A stretch of DNA of 64,000 nucleotides from positions 55,779 to 119,778 of the forward strand of contig NZ_WESC01000011.1 in NCBI RefSeq assembly GCF_009184905.1. The letters run 5' to 3'. Below the pieces are notes generated by a model. It ran no database searches and had not been told where the DNA came from. It saw only the letters and a list, made by a program, of their open reading frames with translations. The position numbers were made by a program, and so were the translations under genes. Each line of letters starts with the position of its first letter. Within the stretch, counting starts at the first letter, position 1. This DNA is from Parvibaculum sedimenti. GTDB taxonomy: Bacteria > Pseudomonadota > Alphaproteobacteria > Parvibaculales > Parvibaculaceae. Shown here in pieces: positions 43,043 to 52,431 of the stretch.

Positions 43043-44338
43043 ATGCCGATACCCATTCTGATGCCCGCGCTGTCTCCGACGATGGAAGAGGGTAAGCTCG
43101 CCAAGTGGCATGTGAAGGAGGGTGACAAGGTCTCCTCCGGCGATGTCATTGCGGAGATCGAGACCGACAAGGCGACCATGGAGGTCGAGGCGGTGGACGA
43201 AGGCCGCATCGGCAAATTGCTGGTGGCGGAGGGTACGGAGAATGTGCCGGTGAACAAGCCCATCGCCATTCTGCTTGGCGAGGGTGAGGATGTATCCGCT
43301 TTGAAAGATGCGCCCGCCGCGCCCACCGCGCCGCATTCAAAGGTCGAGGCGCCGAAGCAGGACGCGGCTCCAGTCGCGCCACAGCCCGTCGTGCCCCAGC
43401 CCGCCGCTCCGGCGGCAAAGGCGCCTGCACCGCACGAAGCCGGTGCGCGTATCTTTGCCTCGCCGCTCGCAAAGCGGATCGCGAAGGAGAAGGGCGTCGA
43501 TCTCGCCGTTTTGACGGGCACCGGCCCGCGCGGGCGCATCGTGAAGGCCGACGTCGAAGGCGCCAAGCCCGGTGCGGCCGCTCCGCGTGCGGCGGTGCAG
43601 GGGGCGGCACCGGCAGTGGCCGGTCCAGCAATCGACCCACGCGCCTTTTACGAGGCGGGCTCCTATGAAGAAGTTCCGCTCGATAGCATGCGCCGCACGA
43701 TCGCGCGCCGTCTGACGCAGGCGATGCAGGAGATCCCGCATTTCTACCTGACCATCGACTGCGAGCTCGACGAATTGCTGCGTGTCCGCAAGCATCTGAA
43801 CGAGACCGGCGGCGTCAAGCTCTCGGTCAACGACTTCCTGATCCGGGCCTCGGCGCTCGCCTTGATGAAGGTGCCCAATGCCAATGTGAGCTTTGCAGGC
43901 ACGGCGCTCCTGAAGCACAAGCATGCCGATATCGGAATTGCCGTCGCGCTCGACGGCGGCCTCATCACGCCGATCATCCGCCATGCGGAGACAAAGGGTC
44001 TGGCCGAAATCGCGGCGGAGGCGAAGGAGCTTGCAGAACGGGCGCGGACGAAGAAGCTGAAGCCGCAGGAATTCGAAGGCGGCAGCTTCTCGATTTCCAA
44101 TCTCGGCATGTTCGGCATCAAGAACTTCACGGCGGTCATCAATCCTCCGCAGGCAGCGATCCTTGCTGTCGGCAAGGGAGAGGAGCGTGCCGTGGTGCGC
44201 AATGGCAAGATCGAGGCGGCAACAGTGATGACGGTGACCATGTCCTGCGATCACCGCGCCATCGACGGCGCGCTCGGCGCGCAGTTCCTCGAAGCCTTCA
44301 AGGCTTTCGTCGAATATCCGCCCTCCATGTTGCTTTAA
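43043..44338 (+). CDS. pdhC: Dihydrolipoyl acetyltransferase (E2) of pyruvate dehydrogenase
   Basis: E2 transfers the acetyl group to CoA and forms the core of the complex. The 431-residue protein has one lipoyl domain (residues 1-80, lipoyl lysine in [10 protein letters not shown]), a linker rich in proline and alanine, a peripheral-subunit binding domain (about 145-185, FASPLAKRIAKEKGVDLAVL) and the catalytic domain with histidine-aspartate in SCDHRAIDGALGAQF. Its lipoyl domain is nearly identical to that of PdhB. Confidence 0.96.
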   Translation: MPIPILMPALSPTMEEGKLAKWHVKEGDKVSSGDVIAEIETDKATMEVEAVDEGRIGKLLVAEGTENVPVNKPIAILLGEGEDVSALKDAPAAPTAPHSKVEAPKQDAAPVAPQPVVPQPAAPAAKAPAPHEAGARIFASPLAKRIAKEKGVDLAVLTGTGPRGRIVKADVEGAKPGAAAPRAAVQGAAPAVAGPAIDPRAFYEAGSYEEVPLDSMRRTIARRLTQAMQEIPHFYLTIDCELDELLRVRKHLNETGGVKLSVNDFLIRASALALMKVPNANVSFAGTALLKHKHADIGIAVALDGGLITPIIRHAETKGLAEIAAEAKELAERARTKKLKPQEFEGGSFSISNLGMFGIKNFTAVINPPQAAILAVGKGEERAVVRNGKIEAATVMTVTMSCDHRAIDGALGAQFLEAFKAFVEYPPSMLL

Positions 44339-44350
44339 GGAATCCGAGCG

Positions 44351-45751
44351 ATGGCCGATACCAATTACGATCTCGTCATCATCGGCTCCGGCCCCGGCGG
44401 CTATGTCGCTGCGGTGCGCGCCGGCCAGCTTGGACTCAAGACGGCAATCGTCGAACGCGACGCGCTTGGCGGCATATGCCTCAACTGGGGCTGCATTCCG
44501 ACCAAGGCGCTGCTGCGCTCGGCGGAGATCTATCACATGCTGCACCGGCTCGAGGAGTTCGGCATCAAAGCCGACAATATCTCGTTCGATGCCGCAGCCG
44601 TGGTGAAGCGTAGCCGCAAGGTGGCTGAGACGCTGTCCAACGGCGTCAAATTCCTGATGAAGAAGAACAAGGTCGATGTGATCGAGGGCGTAGGCAGGCT
44701 GGCCGGCGCGGGCAAGGTTGCCGTCGAGGGCAAGGCTGGCAAGAGCGAACTCACGGCAAAGAACATCATTCTTGCAACCGGTGCCCGGGCACGCACGCTT
44801 CCGGGACTGGAGCCCGACGGCAAGCTTGTCTGGACCTATCGCGAGGCGATGGTGCCGCCTGCCATGCCTAAGTCGCTTCTGGTCATTGGCTCCGGCGCCA
44901 TCGGCATAGAGTTCGCCAGCTTCTACCGCGCATTCGGTGCCGAGGTGACGGTGGTTGAGGTGATGGACCGCATCCTGCCGGTCGAGGACGCTGAAATCTC
45001 CGAGCTGGCCGCTAAGGCTTTCAAGAAATCGGGCATGACGATCCTGACCTCCGCCAAGGTCGAAAAGCTCGACAAGGGCGCGGGCAGCGTTACCGCGACG
45101 ATTGTGACAAAGGACGGGAAGTCGCAACAGATAACGGCCGAGCGGGTGATTTCTGCGGTCGGCATTACCGGCAATGTCGAGAATCTGGGGCTGGAAGCGG
45201 CAGGCGTGAAGGTCGAGCGCGGCCATGTCGTGGTCAATGAATGGCTGGAGACGGGCGTAAAGGGCATCTACGCCATTGGCGATCTGGTCGGCGCACCCTG
45301 GCTCGCGCACAAGGCGATGCATGAGGGCGTGATGGCGGTGGAGCGGCTGGCGGGGCTCAAGGAGCTTCACCCGCTTGATGTCACCAAAGTGCCGGGTTGC
45401 ACCTATTCATATCCGCAGATCGCCAGCGTCGGCCTGACAGAGGCCAAGGCGGGCGAAGGCGGGCGCGAAATCAGGGTTGGGCGCTTTCCCTTCCGCGGCA
45501 ATGGCAAGGCCATCGCACTCGGCGAGCCGGATGGGCTCGTCAAGACGATCTTCGATGCGAAGACCGGGGAGCTTCTGGGCGCCCATATGATCGGCGCGGA
45601 GGTGACAGAACTCATTCAGGGCTATACGGTTGCGAAAACCCTGGAAGCAACCGAAGCTGAACTCATGCAGACGATTTTCCCGCATCCCACCCTCAGTGAG
45701 ACGATGCATGAGTCTGTGCTTGACGCTTTCGGTCGCGCGCTGCACATCTAG
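44351..45751 (+). CDS. lpd: Dihydrolipoyl dehydrogenase (E3)
   Basis: The 466-residue flavoprotein reoxidises dihydrolipoamide with NAD. It has the FAD motif VIIGSGPGGYVAAVRAGQLG, the redox disulphide GGICLNWGCIPTKA, the NAD motif VIGSGAIGIEFASFYRAFG and the C-terminal active-site histidine-glutamate in FPHPTLSETMHE. It follows pdhC by 12 bases and is the last of the PDH operon; it may also serve other 2-oxoacid complexes. Confidence 0.96.
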   Translation: MADTNYDLVIIGSGPGGYVAAVRAGQLGLKTAIVERDALGGICLNWGCIPTKALLRSAEIYHMLHRLEEFGIKADNISFDAAAVVKRSRKVAETLSNGVKFLMKKNKVDVIEGVGRLAGAGKVAVEGKAGKSELTAKNIILATGARARTLPGLEPDGKLVWTYREAMVPPAMPKSLLVIGSGAIGIEFASFYRAFGAEVTVVEVMDRILPVEDAEISELAAKAFKKSGMTILTSAKVEKLDKGAGSVTATIVTKDGKSQQITAERVISAVGITGNVENLGLEAAGVKVERGHVVVNEWLETGVKGIYAIGDLVGAPWLAHKAMHEGVMAVERLAGLKELHPLDVTKVPGCTYSYPQIASVGLTEAKAGEGGREIRVGRFPFRGNGKAIALGEPDGLVKTIFDAKTGELLGAHMIGAEVTELIQGYTVAKTLEATEAELMQTIFPHPTLSETMHESVLDAFGRALHI

Positions 45752-45759
45752 CCGCCATT

Positions 45760-46509
45760 ATGTGGGAAATTTTTTCAAGCCCGGAAAACTGGGCGAGTCT
45801 GCTGACGCTGACGGTTCTCGAGATCGTGCTCGGCGTCGACAATCTCATTTTTCTTTCGATTCTTGCCTCCCGTCTCCCGATTGAGAAGCGGCGGGTTGGA
45901 CGCCGTCTTGGCTTGGGCGCCGCACTCATTACCCGCCTTGGACTGCTTGCCTCGGTCGCCTGGATCGTCACGCTGAGCCAGCCGGTCTTCACCGTGCTCG
46001 ATCTGGCGATCTCATGGCGCGACATCATCCTGGGGGTCGGTGGCTTGTTCCTGATCGCCAAGTCGACGCTCGAGGTGCATCACTCGGTCGAAGGGGGAGA
46101 TGAGTTCGGCCCGAAGGAAAGCGCCAAGGTTCCCGGCCTCTGGTCGGTCGTCGCCCAGATCGCCGTCATCGACATCATCTTCTCGCTGGACACCGTGATG
46201 ACGGCGGTCGGCATGTCCGATCATTTCCCGATCATGGCTTTCGCGGTTATCGCGGCTGTTTGCGTCATGTTGTTTGCCGCCGAACCGCTGAGCCGGTTCG
46301 TCGATGCACATCCGACCGTCAAGATGCTGGCCCTGAGCTTCCTTATCCTGATCGGCGTTTCGCTGATCGCGGATGCGCTGCACTTCCACATCCCGAAGGC
46401 CTATCTCTACTTCGCGGTTGCCTTCTCCATCGGCGTCGAGTCGCTCAACCTCTGGGCAACCAAGCGGCTCAATGCGAAGCGGGCGGCAGCGAAGCGAACG
46501 GTGGAATAG
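45760..46509 (+). CDS. TerC family integral membrane protein
   Basis: The 249-residue protein has about seven membrane helices and the conserved acidic residues of the TerC family (GVDNLIFLSILASRLP with aspartate-asparagine, and DIIFSLDTVMTAVGMSDHFP). TerC-like proteins are linked to tellurite resistance or export of manganese or calcium, but the substrate here is not known. It starts 8 bases after lpd and its stop is followed by the sulfatase start after one base. Confidence 0.85.
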   Translation: MWEIFSSPENWASLLTLTVLEIVLGVDNLIFLSILASRLPIEKRRVGRRLGLGAALITRLGLLASVAWIVTLSQPVFTVLDLAISWRDIILGVGGLFLIAKSTLEVHHSVEGGDEFGPKESAKVPGLWSVVAQIAVIDIIFSLDTVMTAVGMSDHFPIMAFAVIAAVCVMLFAAEPLSRFVDAHPTVKMLALSFLILIGVSLIADALHFHIPKAYLYFAVAFSIGVESLNLWATKRLNAKRAAAKRTVE

Positions 46510-46510
46510 A

Positions 46511-48040
46511 ATGAGCCTTGCAGCAGGCATGGCGAGCGGCGGTCCAAAGAACGCTATCGTCATTCTGCTCGATAGCCTCAACCGGCACATGCTCGGCGCC
46601 TATGGTGGAACGGAGTTCGCCACGCCGAACGTCGATCGCTTCGCTGCTCGCGCGACGCGCTTCACGAAGCACTATACTGGCTCGCTACCCTGCATGCCCG
46701 CGCGGCATGACATTCTCTGCGGCGCGCTCGATTTCCTCTGGAAGCCCTGGGGCTCCATCGAGCTTTGGGAAGATGCGATCACCTATGAGCTTCGCAAGGC
46801 GGGCGTCGTCACACAGCTCATTTCCGATCACCCCCATCTCTTCGAGACGGGCGGCGAGAATTTCCATGTCGATTTCACTGCCTGGGACTATCAGCGCGGC
46901 CATGAAGGCGATCCCTGGAAGACGCGGCCCGACCCGAGCTGGACGGGCGCGCCGAGCCTTTTCCGGCCGCCCATGCCCTATGACAATTCGCGTGGCTATT
47001 TCCGCGGCGAGGCCGATTTTCCGGGCCCGCGCACCATGGCGGCGGCGGCCCGTTGGCTCGATGAGAATGCGGGTTGTCACAAGCGCTTCATGCTCTTTGT
47101 CGACGAGTTCGATCCGCACGAGCCATTCGATACGCCAGAGCCCTATGCCTCGATGTACGACGCTGATTGGGACGGACCGAACATCATCTGGCCGCCTTAC
47201 ATGCAGGGCGCGATTGCCAAGGGCGTGTTGAGCGAAGCGCAGGCGCGCCAGCTTCGCGCGTCCTATGGCGGCAAGCTCACCATGATCGACCACTGGTTCG
47301 GGAAGATACTCGACACCATGGATCGCCACGGGCTATGGGACGACACGGTGTTCATTCTTTGCACCGATCACGGCCACTATCTCGGCGAGAAGGACATATG
47401 GGGAAAGCCCGGAGTACCGGTCTACAACCCGCTTGGTCATATTCCGCTGCTTATCGCGCATCCCGGTGTCGCGCCCGGCACTTGCGATGCGCTGACCACG
47501 AGCGTCGATCTGTTCGCCACGCTGGCCGATCTCTTCGGCGTCAAAGTGCGGCAGAAGACGCATGGACAGTCGCTGTTGCCTCTGCTGCGCGGAGAGACAG
47601 CGGAAATCCGTGACTGGCTGCTTACCGGCGTCTGGGGCCGCGAAGTGCATCTCGTAGACAAGCGCTACAAATATGCGCGCGCGCCCAGGGAGGCCAATGC
47701 GCCGCTCACCATGCTGTCTAACCGCTGGTCGACAATGCCGACGCATTTTCTGAACCGCGAGCAGGAACTTCCGTTACCGGACGATCGGGCATTCCTTGCG
47801 AAGATGCCCGGCAGTCAGGTGCCAGTCATCCGGCAGGACTGGCAGCAGGGCGACATGCTTCCCTTCTGGGCGGCGGCAAAATTCACCGGAAATCACCTCT
47901 ACGATCTCGATGAAGATCCGGGCGAGGAGCGCAACCTCGCGGGCGCTGCCGCAGAGCGCGACATGGCCGAGCGGCTTCGTGCCATTTTGGAGGAGCTTGA
48001 GGTCCCGGATAGTCAATTTTTGAGACTTGGTCTCACTTGA
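46511..48040 (+). CDS. Type I sulfatase family protein
   Basis: The 509-residue protein belongs to the alkaline phosphatase/sulfatase superfamily. The metal-binding start is AIVILLDSLNRHMLGAYG. The sulfatase signature C61-M-P-A-R (SLPCMPARHDIL) would carry the formylglycine formed from the cysteine. The second metal site is in FILCTDHGHYLGEKD. It has no obvious signal peptide. The target (sulfate ester or phosphonate) is unknown, and no anaerobic or FGE-type maturase is visible nearby. ATG 46511 begins one base after the TerC stop. Confidence 0.83.
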   Translation: MSLAAGMASGGPKNAIVILLDSLNRHMLGAYGGTEFATPNVDRFAARATRFTKHYTGSLPCMPARHDILCGALDFLWKPWGSIELWEDAITYELRKAGVVTQLISDHPHLFETGGENFHVDFTAWDYQRGHEGDPWKTRPDPSWTGAPSLFRPPMPYDNSRGYFRGEADFPGPRTMAAAARWLDENAGCHKRFMLFVDEFDPHEPFDTPEPYASMYDADWDGPNIIWPPYMQGAIAKGVLSEAQARQLRASYGGKLTMIDHWFGKILDTMDRHGLWDDTVFILCTDHGHYLGEKDIWGKPGVPVYNPLGHIPLLIAHPGVAPGTCDALTTSVDLFATLADLFGVKVRQKTHGQSLLPLLRGETAEIRDWLLTGVWGREVHLVDKRYKYARAPREANAPLTMLSNRWSTMPTHFLNREQELPLPDDRAFLAKMPGSQVPVIRQDWQQGDMLPFWAAAKFTGNHLYDLDEDPGEERNLAGAAAERDMAERLRAILEELEVPDSQFLRLGLT

Positions 48041-48102
48041 GTGGCCGCGCGCTAGGAATTGATTAACTCTCCCCTTTCACAATTGCTGGCAAAGGGGGCG
48101 AC

Positions 48103-48591
48103 ATGCTCAGGGAATCGGCACAAAAGGCGAAGGCCGTTGACTACGACGTTGTCGAAGTCGATGCGCCGGTGCATCCGATGAACCGGGTGCTGCTCGCATA
48201 TTGGCAATCGAAGATGAGCCCGGACGGTATCGTGCGCCGCGGCGCCATAGATCCCTTCGACGTCAGGCAGACGCTAGGCGGCATCTTCATCGTCGAGCCG
48301 GTAGATGAGGGCCGCGATCTTCTCTACCGCCTGGTCGGTAGCGCGAATGAGCTTCGGCTTGGTCTCAAATGCACTGGACGCCGCTTTACCGAGTGCTATG
48401 GCACCCGCATGGCTGCCGACCAGATTGTCTTCCATAATCGGGTCTTTGCTGCGGGCAAGCCGGCCTTTCTGCGCGGGCGGCTGATGGGTCTCGATGTCGA
48501 GCATGCCGATTTCGAGGCGTGCTACCTTCCGATGAAGACGGATGACGGACGGAACCAGATCATGGGCGGCCTGTTCGACATGGCTGAATAG
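48103..48591 (+). CDS. PAS-fold (PAS_5) protein
   Basis: The 162-residue soluble protein matches the alphaproteobacterial PAS_5 type: LLAYWQSKMSPDGIVRRGAI, DPFDVRQTLGGIFIVEPV, LLYRLVGSANELRLGLKCTG and RRFTECYG, with MKTDDGRNQIMGGLFDMAE at the end. No output domain is present. It may act as a sensory or scaffold protein; its ligand is unknown. It lies between the sulfatase and lipA with its own ribosome site. Confidence 0.75.
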   Translation: MLRESAQKAKAVDYDVVEVDAPVHPMNRVLLAYWQSKMSPDGIVRRGAIDPFDVRQTLGGIFIVEPVDEGRDLLYRLVGSANELRLGLKCTGRRFTECYGTRMAADQIVFHNRVFAAGKPAFLRGRLMGLDVEHADFEACYLPMKTDDGRNQIMGGLFDMAE

Positions 48592-48702
48592 GGCGGCATG
48601 ATCTGAATCCGGATTCATGCCGGATTTGCTTGAATCGGCTTTCCTGTCTATCCATGTTGAAGACGAAATGCGGGGCAGGCCCCGCGACAGGATTTCGGCA
48701 GC

Positions 48703-49686
48703 ATGGCCATCATCATCGATACGCTCAAGGAAGAGGGTTCCGGCTCCAGCGGGAAGCCGCGCCCACGCCATCCGGAAAAGGCCAACAGGCCCGATACGCC
48801 AATGTTGCGGAAGCCCGAATGGATCAGGGTCAAGGCGCCGGGTTCGCCCGTCTATACGGAGACGAAGCGCATCGTCCGCGATAACAGCCTCGTCACCGTC
48901 TGCGAGGAAGCGGGCTGCCCCAATATCGGTGAGTGCTGGTCGAAAAAGCACGCGACCATGATGATCATGGGCGACACATGCACGCGCGCCTGTTCCTTTT
49001 GCAATGTGAAGACCGGCTTGCCGGGCGCGCTCGATGCGGATGAGCCGGAGCATGTGGCCAATGCCGTCGAGAAGCTCGGTCTTCTGCATGTCGTCATTAC
49101 ATCGGTCGATCGCGACGATCTCGCCGATGGCGGCGCGCAGCATTTCGTTGAAGTGATCCAGGCAATCCGCCGCCGCTCGCCCGCGACGACGATTGAAATT
49201 CTGACGCCGGATTTCCTGCGCAAGGAAGGCGCGCTCGAAAAGGTCGCCGCGGCGCGGCCCGATGTCTTCAACCACAATCTCGAAACCGTGCCGCGCCTCT
49301 ACCCGACCATTCGTCCGGGTGCGCGCTATTTCCATTCCCTGCGTCTCCTTCAGCGCGTGAAGGAAATCGATCCCTCGATTTTCACCAAGTCCGGCATCAT
49401 GGTGGGGCTTGGCGAAGCGCGCGAGGAAGTGCAGCAGGTCATGGACGACATGCGCTCTGCCAATATCGACTTTCTCACCATCGGCCAGTATCTTCAGCCG
49501 ACGCGCAAGCATGCGGCGGTCGATCGTTTCGTCACGCCGGAAGAGTTCAAATCCTATGAGACGATTGCGCGGACGAAGGGCTTCCTGCTTGTGTCCGCCA
49601 GCCCGCTGACGCGCTCGTCCTATCATGCGGATTCGGATTTTGCGCGGCTGCGCGAGGCTCGCAACGCGCAGCTCGCGCGGGCTTAA
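48703..49686 (+). CDS. lipA: Lipoyl synthase LipA (radical SAM)
   Basis: LipA inserts two sulphur atoms into octanoyl groups to make lipoyl cofactor on PDH and related enzymes. The 327-residue protein has the auxiliary cluster cysteines in [13 protein letters not shown] and the radical SAM motif [10 protein letters not shown] (C-x3-C-x2-C). [20 protein letters not shown] and the C-terminal RSSYHAD motif follow. lipA is located close to pdh genes it serves. Confidence 0.97.
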   Translation: MAIIIDTLKEEGSGSSGKPRPRHPEKANRPDTPMLRKPEWIRVKAPGSPVYTETKRIVRDNSLVTVCEEAGCPNIGECWSKKHATMMIMGDTCTRACSFCNVKTGLPGALDADEPEHVANAVEKLGLLHVVITSVDRDDLADGGAQHFVEVIQAIRRRSPATTIEILTPDFLRKEGALEKVAAARPDVFNHNLETVPRLYPTIRPGARYFHSLRLLQRVKEIDPSIFTKSGIMVGLGEAREEVQQVMDDMRSANIDFLTIGQYLQPTRKHAAVDRFVTPEEFKSYETIARTKGFLLVSASPLTRSSYHADSDFARLREARNAQLARA

Positions 49687-49694
49687 GGGTTCCG

Positions 49695-50171
49695 ATGCCG
49701 ACGACAAATCAGACGCAGGATGTGCCCTATGGGGCGGATGAGATGTTCGCGCTTGTCGCGGAGATCGAACGCTATCCCGAATTCCTGCCCTGGTGCGCGG
49801 GCGCGCGCATTCGCAAGCGCGAGCGAGCGGGCGACAAGGAAATCGTCACCGCCGATCTCATCGTCGCCTACAAGGTTTTCCGCGAGCAGTTCACAAGCCG
49901 CGTGACGCTCGATCCCAAGGCGCGGAAGGTCGATGTGGAATATGTGCAGGGGCCGTTCAAGAATCTGGTGAACAAGTGGGAATTTGAGCCGCTTCCCGAC
50001 GGCGGCTCGTGCATTCACTTCTTCATCGACTTCGAGTTCCGCAGCGCGACGCTGCAAGCGCTGATCAGCGGCTTTTTCACCAAGGCCTTCACGCGCATGA
50101 TGCAGGCCTTCATCGACCGGGCGGACGTGCTGCACGGGAAGCCCGCGCTGCCGCAGCAGGCATCCGACTGA
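49695..50171 (+). CDS. RatA/COQ10-type START domain protein
   Basis: The 158-residue protein is a polyketide-cyclase/START-like lipid-binding fold, with the opening VPYGADEMFALVAEIERYPEFLPWC and DLIVAYKVFREQFTSRVTLD. The family includes ubiquinone-binding COQ10 and RatA, a putative ribosome-association toxin. In alphaproteobacteria with this context a role in ubiquinone or ribosome function is likely, but not shown. It begins eight bases after lipA and meets cinA tail to tail. Confidence 0.82.
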   Translation: MPTTNQTQDVPYGADEMFALVAEIERYPEFLPWCAGARIRKRERAGDKEIVTADLIVAYKVFREQFTSRVTLDPKARKVDVEYVQGPFKNLVNKWEFEPLPDGGSCIHFFIDFEFRSATLQALISGFFTKAFTRMMQAFIDRADVLHGKPALPQQASD

Positions 50172-50666
50172 TCAGATCATCCGCTGGAGAAGTTCGAGCG
50201 CGATCTCGACGCTCTTGAGGCGAATTTCCTCGCGGCCGATATCGCCGAAGCGCTGAACTTCATGGATGATGCTGCGCCCGCGCCGTGCCGCACCGAAATG
50301 GACGAGGCCGACAGGTTTCAGCGCCGTGCCGCCGCCGGGCCCTGCGACGCCTGTGACCGATACCGATATATGGGCGCGCGAATTGTTCAGCGCGCCTTCG
50401 GCCATCGCTCGGGCGACGGGTTCGCTCACCGCGCCGAAATCGGAAATGAGATCGCCGGGTACACCGAGCGCATCGCGTTTCGCCTCATTTGAGTAGACCA
50501 CGAAGCCGCGCTCCACAACATCCGACGAGCCCGGAATTTCCGTCAGCAGTGCGGCGATGAGCCCGCCTGTGCAGGACTCGGCCGTCACGATCTTGAGCTT
50601 TGCCTCACGGCAGTCACCAAGCAGAAGTTCCGCACGCTGAACGAGTGGACGTGGAAATATCGACAT
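50172..50666 (-). CDS. CinA C-terminal domain protein (nicotinamide-nucleotide amidohydrolase, PncC type)
   Basis: The 164-residue protein is the C-terminal CinA domain alone, with LKIVTAESCTGGLIAALLTEIPGSS and VTGVAGPGGGTALKPVGLV. PncC deamidates nicotinamide mononucleotide. The N-terminal CinA phosphatase-like domain is absent, as in many proteobacteria. Its start overlaps the pgpA stop by one base (TGATG). Confidence 0.88.
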   Translation of the reverse strand: MSIFPRPLVQRAELLLGDCREAKLKIVTAESCTGGLIAALLTEIPGSSDVVERGFVVYSNEAKRDALGVPGDLISDFGAVSEPVARAMAEGALNNSRAHISVSVTGVAGPGGGTALKPVGLVHFGAARRGRSIIHEVQRFGDIGREEIRLKSVEIALELLQRMI

Positions 50667-51163
50667 CAGAGCGCCCCGGTGAAATAACGAATGAGGAGGA
50701 TGGCGAGGATCGCATAGACAGCGGCCACGATATCATCAAGCATAATGCCGGGTCCGCCTTTGAGCCGGGCGTCGGCAAGGCTGACGGGCCAGGGCTTCAC
50801 GACATCGAAGAAGCGGAAGAGCAGGAAACCCGCACCCCACGCGACGGGTGCCAGCGGGAGAGCCGCCAACACCAGCCATTGCGCGGCAACCTCGTCGATC
50901 ACGACTTCCGAAGGATCTTCCGTGCCCTTCGCGGCCGCATAGCGCGAGGCCGCGGGAATGCCGATGACGAAGGCGAGCGCGGCGCCAATGATGAGTGCCA
51001 GAGGCCCGCCGAGCCACGCGAGAAACAAAGCGGGCGGGAGTGCTGCGAGCGAGCCCCAGGTGCCCGGCGCCTTGGGCATGAGACCTGACCCGAACCATGT
51101 CGCGATGAGCGCCACCGGATCGGCGAAGCGGAGGCCGGCGGGAAGCGGCGTAAGCTTCATCAT
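50666..51163 (-). CDS. pgpA: Phosphatidylglycerophosphatase A
   Basis: PgpA removes phosphate from phosphatidylglycerol phosphate to give phosphatidylglycerol in the inner membrane. The 165-residue protein (or 164 from ATG 51160) has [23 protein letters not shown] at the front, the metal-ligand region [10 protein letters not shown], and [12 protein letters not shown]. It is between ispDF (four-base overlap, ATGA) and cinA (one-base overlap), so the three genes form one operon. Confidence 0.92.
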   Translation of the reverse strand: MMKLTPLPAGLRFADPVALIATWFGSGLMPKAPGTWGSLAALPPALFLAWLGGPLALIIGAALAFVIGIPAASRYAAAKGTEDPSEVVIDEVAAQWLVLAALPLAPVAWGAGFLLFRFFDVVKPWPVSLADARLKGGPGIMLDDIVAAVYAILAILLIRYFTGAL

Positions 51164-52311
51164 GCGCCGAAACGTAGATTGGCGAGCGCCTGCGCGGCAA
51201 GGCCCTCGCTGCGGCCTGTGAAGCCCAATCCTTCCGTTGTCGTCGCCTTGACGCTGATGCGCGAGACGTCGATGTGAAGGATGTGGGCAAGCCGCTCGCG
51301 CATCGCGTTGCGCCACGGCCCGATTTTCGGGCGCTCGCAGATGAAGGTCACGTCGATGTTGACGATGCGCGCACCTGCGCGGGCTGCGAGTTCGGCGGCA
51401 TGCGCGAGGAAGCGGTCCGACGATGCGTCCTTCCATTGCGGATCGCTCGGCGGGAAGTGCTGGCCGATATCGCCCTCTCCGATCGCGCCGAGGATCGCGT
51501 CGGTGAGCGCATGGAGCCCGGCATCGGCGTCGGAATGGCCGACCAGCCCATGAGTATGCGGAACGCGAACGCCGCAGAGCATCACATGGTCACCCTCGCC
51601 GAAGCGGTGCACGTCATAGCCGGTGCCGGTGCGGTATTCCGCCGTGGCTTCGAGCAGGCGCTCGGCGCGGGAGAGATCGTCGGCGCTGGTGATCTTCATG
51701 TTGGTTTCGTCCCCCTCGATCATCACGACCTCGATGCCTGCGGCGGCGGCCACCGCGACATCATCCGTCATCTCGCCGCCTGCCGCTTGCCTGTGTGCGA
51801 CGAGGATGGCCGGGTAGCGGAAAGCCTGTGGCGTCTGTGCCCGCCAGAGACCGTCGCGCGGGACCGTTTCGCCTGCAAGGTCCGCAATTGTCCGCCTGAT
51901 CGTATCGGTGACGGGAAGGGCCACCAACGCGCCTGCATGGGCATCCAACGCCTCGATGCTGCGGGAGATGATGGCTGGGCTCACGAGAGGCCTCGCGCCA
52001 TCATGGATGAGGACGCGGGCGGGGCTCAAAGCGGCCAGAGCCTCGAGCCCGAGCAGGACGGAAGCCTGCCGCGTGGAGCCACCCGAACAGGGCTCCAGAA
52101 GCTTCGGTAGGCCCGCCGCTGCCTTGTCGTAAGCGTCCCGGTCGTCGGGGTGTATGACCGCCAGAACCACGTCTATGCCGGGATGCCGGGCGAAGGCGCC
52201 GAGCGTCCGGCGAAGCACCGGTTCGCCCGCCAAAAGGCGGTATTGCTTGGGCGCGCCGGGGCCGGCGCGCGTTCCCCGGCCCGCCGCCACGATGAGCGCG
52301 GCAACAGTCAT
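51160..52311 (-). CDS. ispDF: Bifunctional IspD-IspF enzyme of the non-mevalonate isoprenoid pathway
   Basis: The 383-residue fusion joins an IspD cytidylyltransferase (residues 1 to about 225, with [18 protein letters not shown] and the catalytic arginine/lysine region) to an IspF cyclodiphosphate synthase (from about residue 226, with [31 protein letters not shown] metal ligands and [14 protein letters not shown]). The two enzymes make 4-diphosphocytidyl-methylerythritol and then methylerythritol cyclodiphosphate; IspE is not seen here. This fusion is common in alphaproteobacteria. Confidence 0.96.
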   Translation of the reverse strand: MTVAALIVAAGRGTRAGPGAPKQYRLLAGEPVLRRTLGAFARHPGIDVVLAVIHPDDRDAYDKAAAGLPKLLEPCSGGSTRQASVLLGLEALAALSPARVLIHDGARPLVSPAIISRSIEALDAHAGALVALPVTDTIRRTIADLAGETVPRDGLWRAQTPQAFRYPAILVAHRQAAGGEMTDDVAVAAAAGIEVVMIEGDETNMKITSADDLSRAERLLEATAEYRTGTGYDVHRFGEGDHVMLCGVRVPHTHGLVGHSDADAGLHALTDAILGAIGEGDIGQHFPPSDPQWKDASSDRFLAHAAELAARAGARIVNIDVTFICERPKIGPWRNAMRERLAHILHIDVSRISVKATTTEGLGFTGRSEGLAAQALANLRFGA

Positions 52312-52431
52312 ATGGCTCGTTTACGCGGGCGGCGGCACCACGTGCAAGATCGAAATGAAATCCTCTTGCAGCGCACAAAAACCGGAGTTAATCTGACTAA
52401 AGTTTGTGCAAGTCTATTTGGTGCCTAAATT

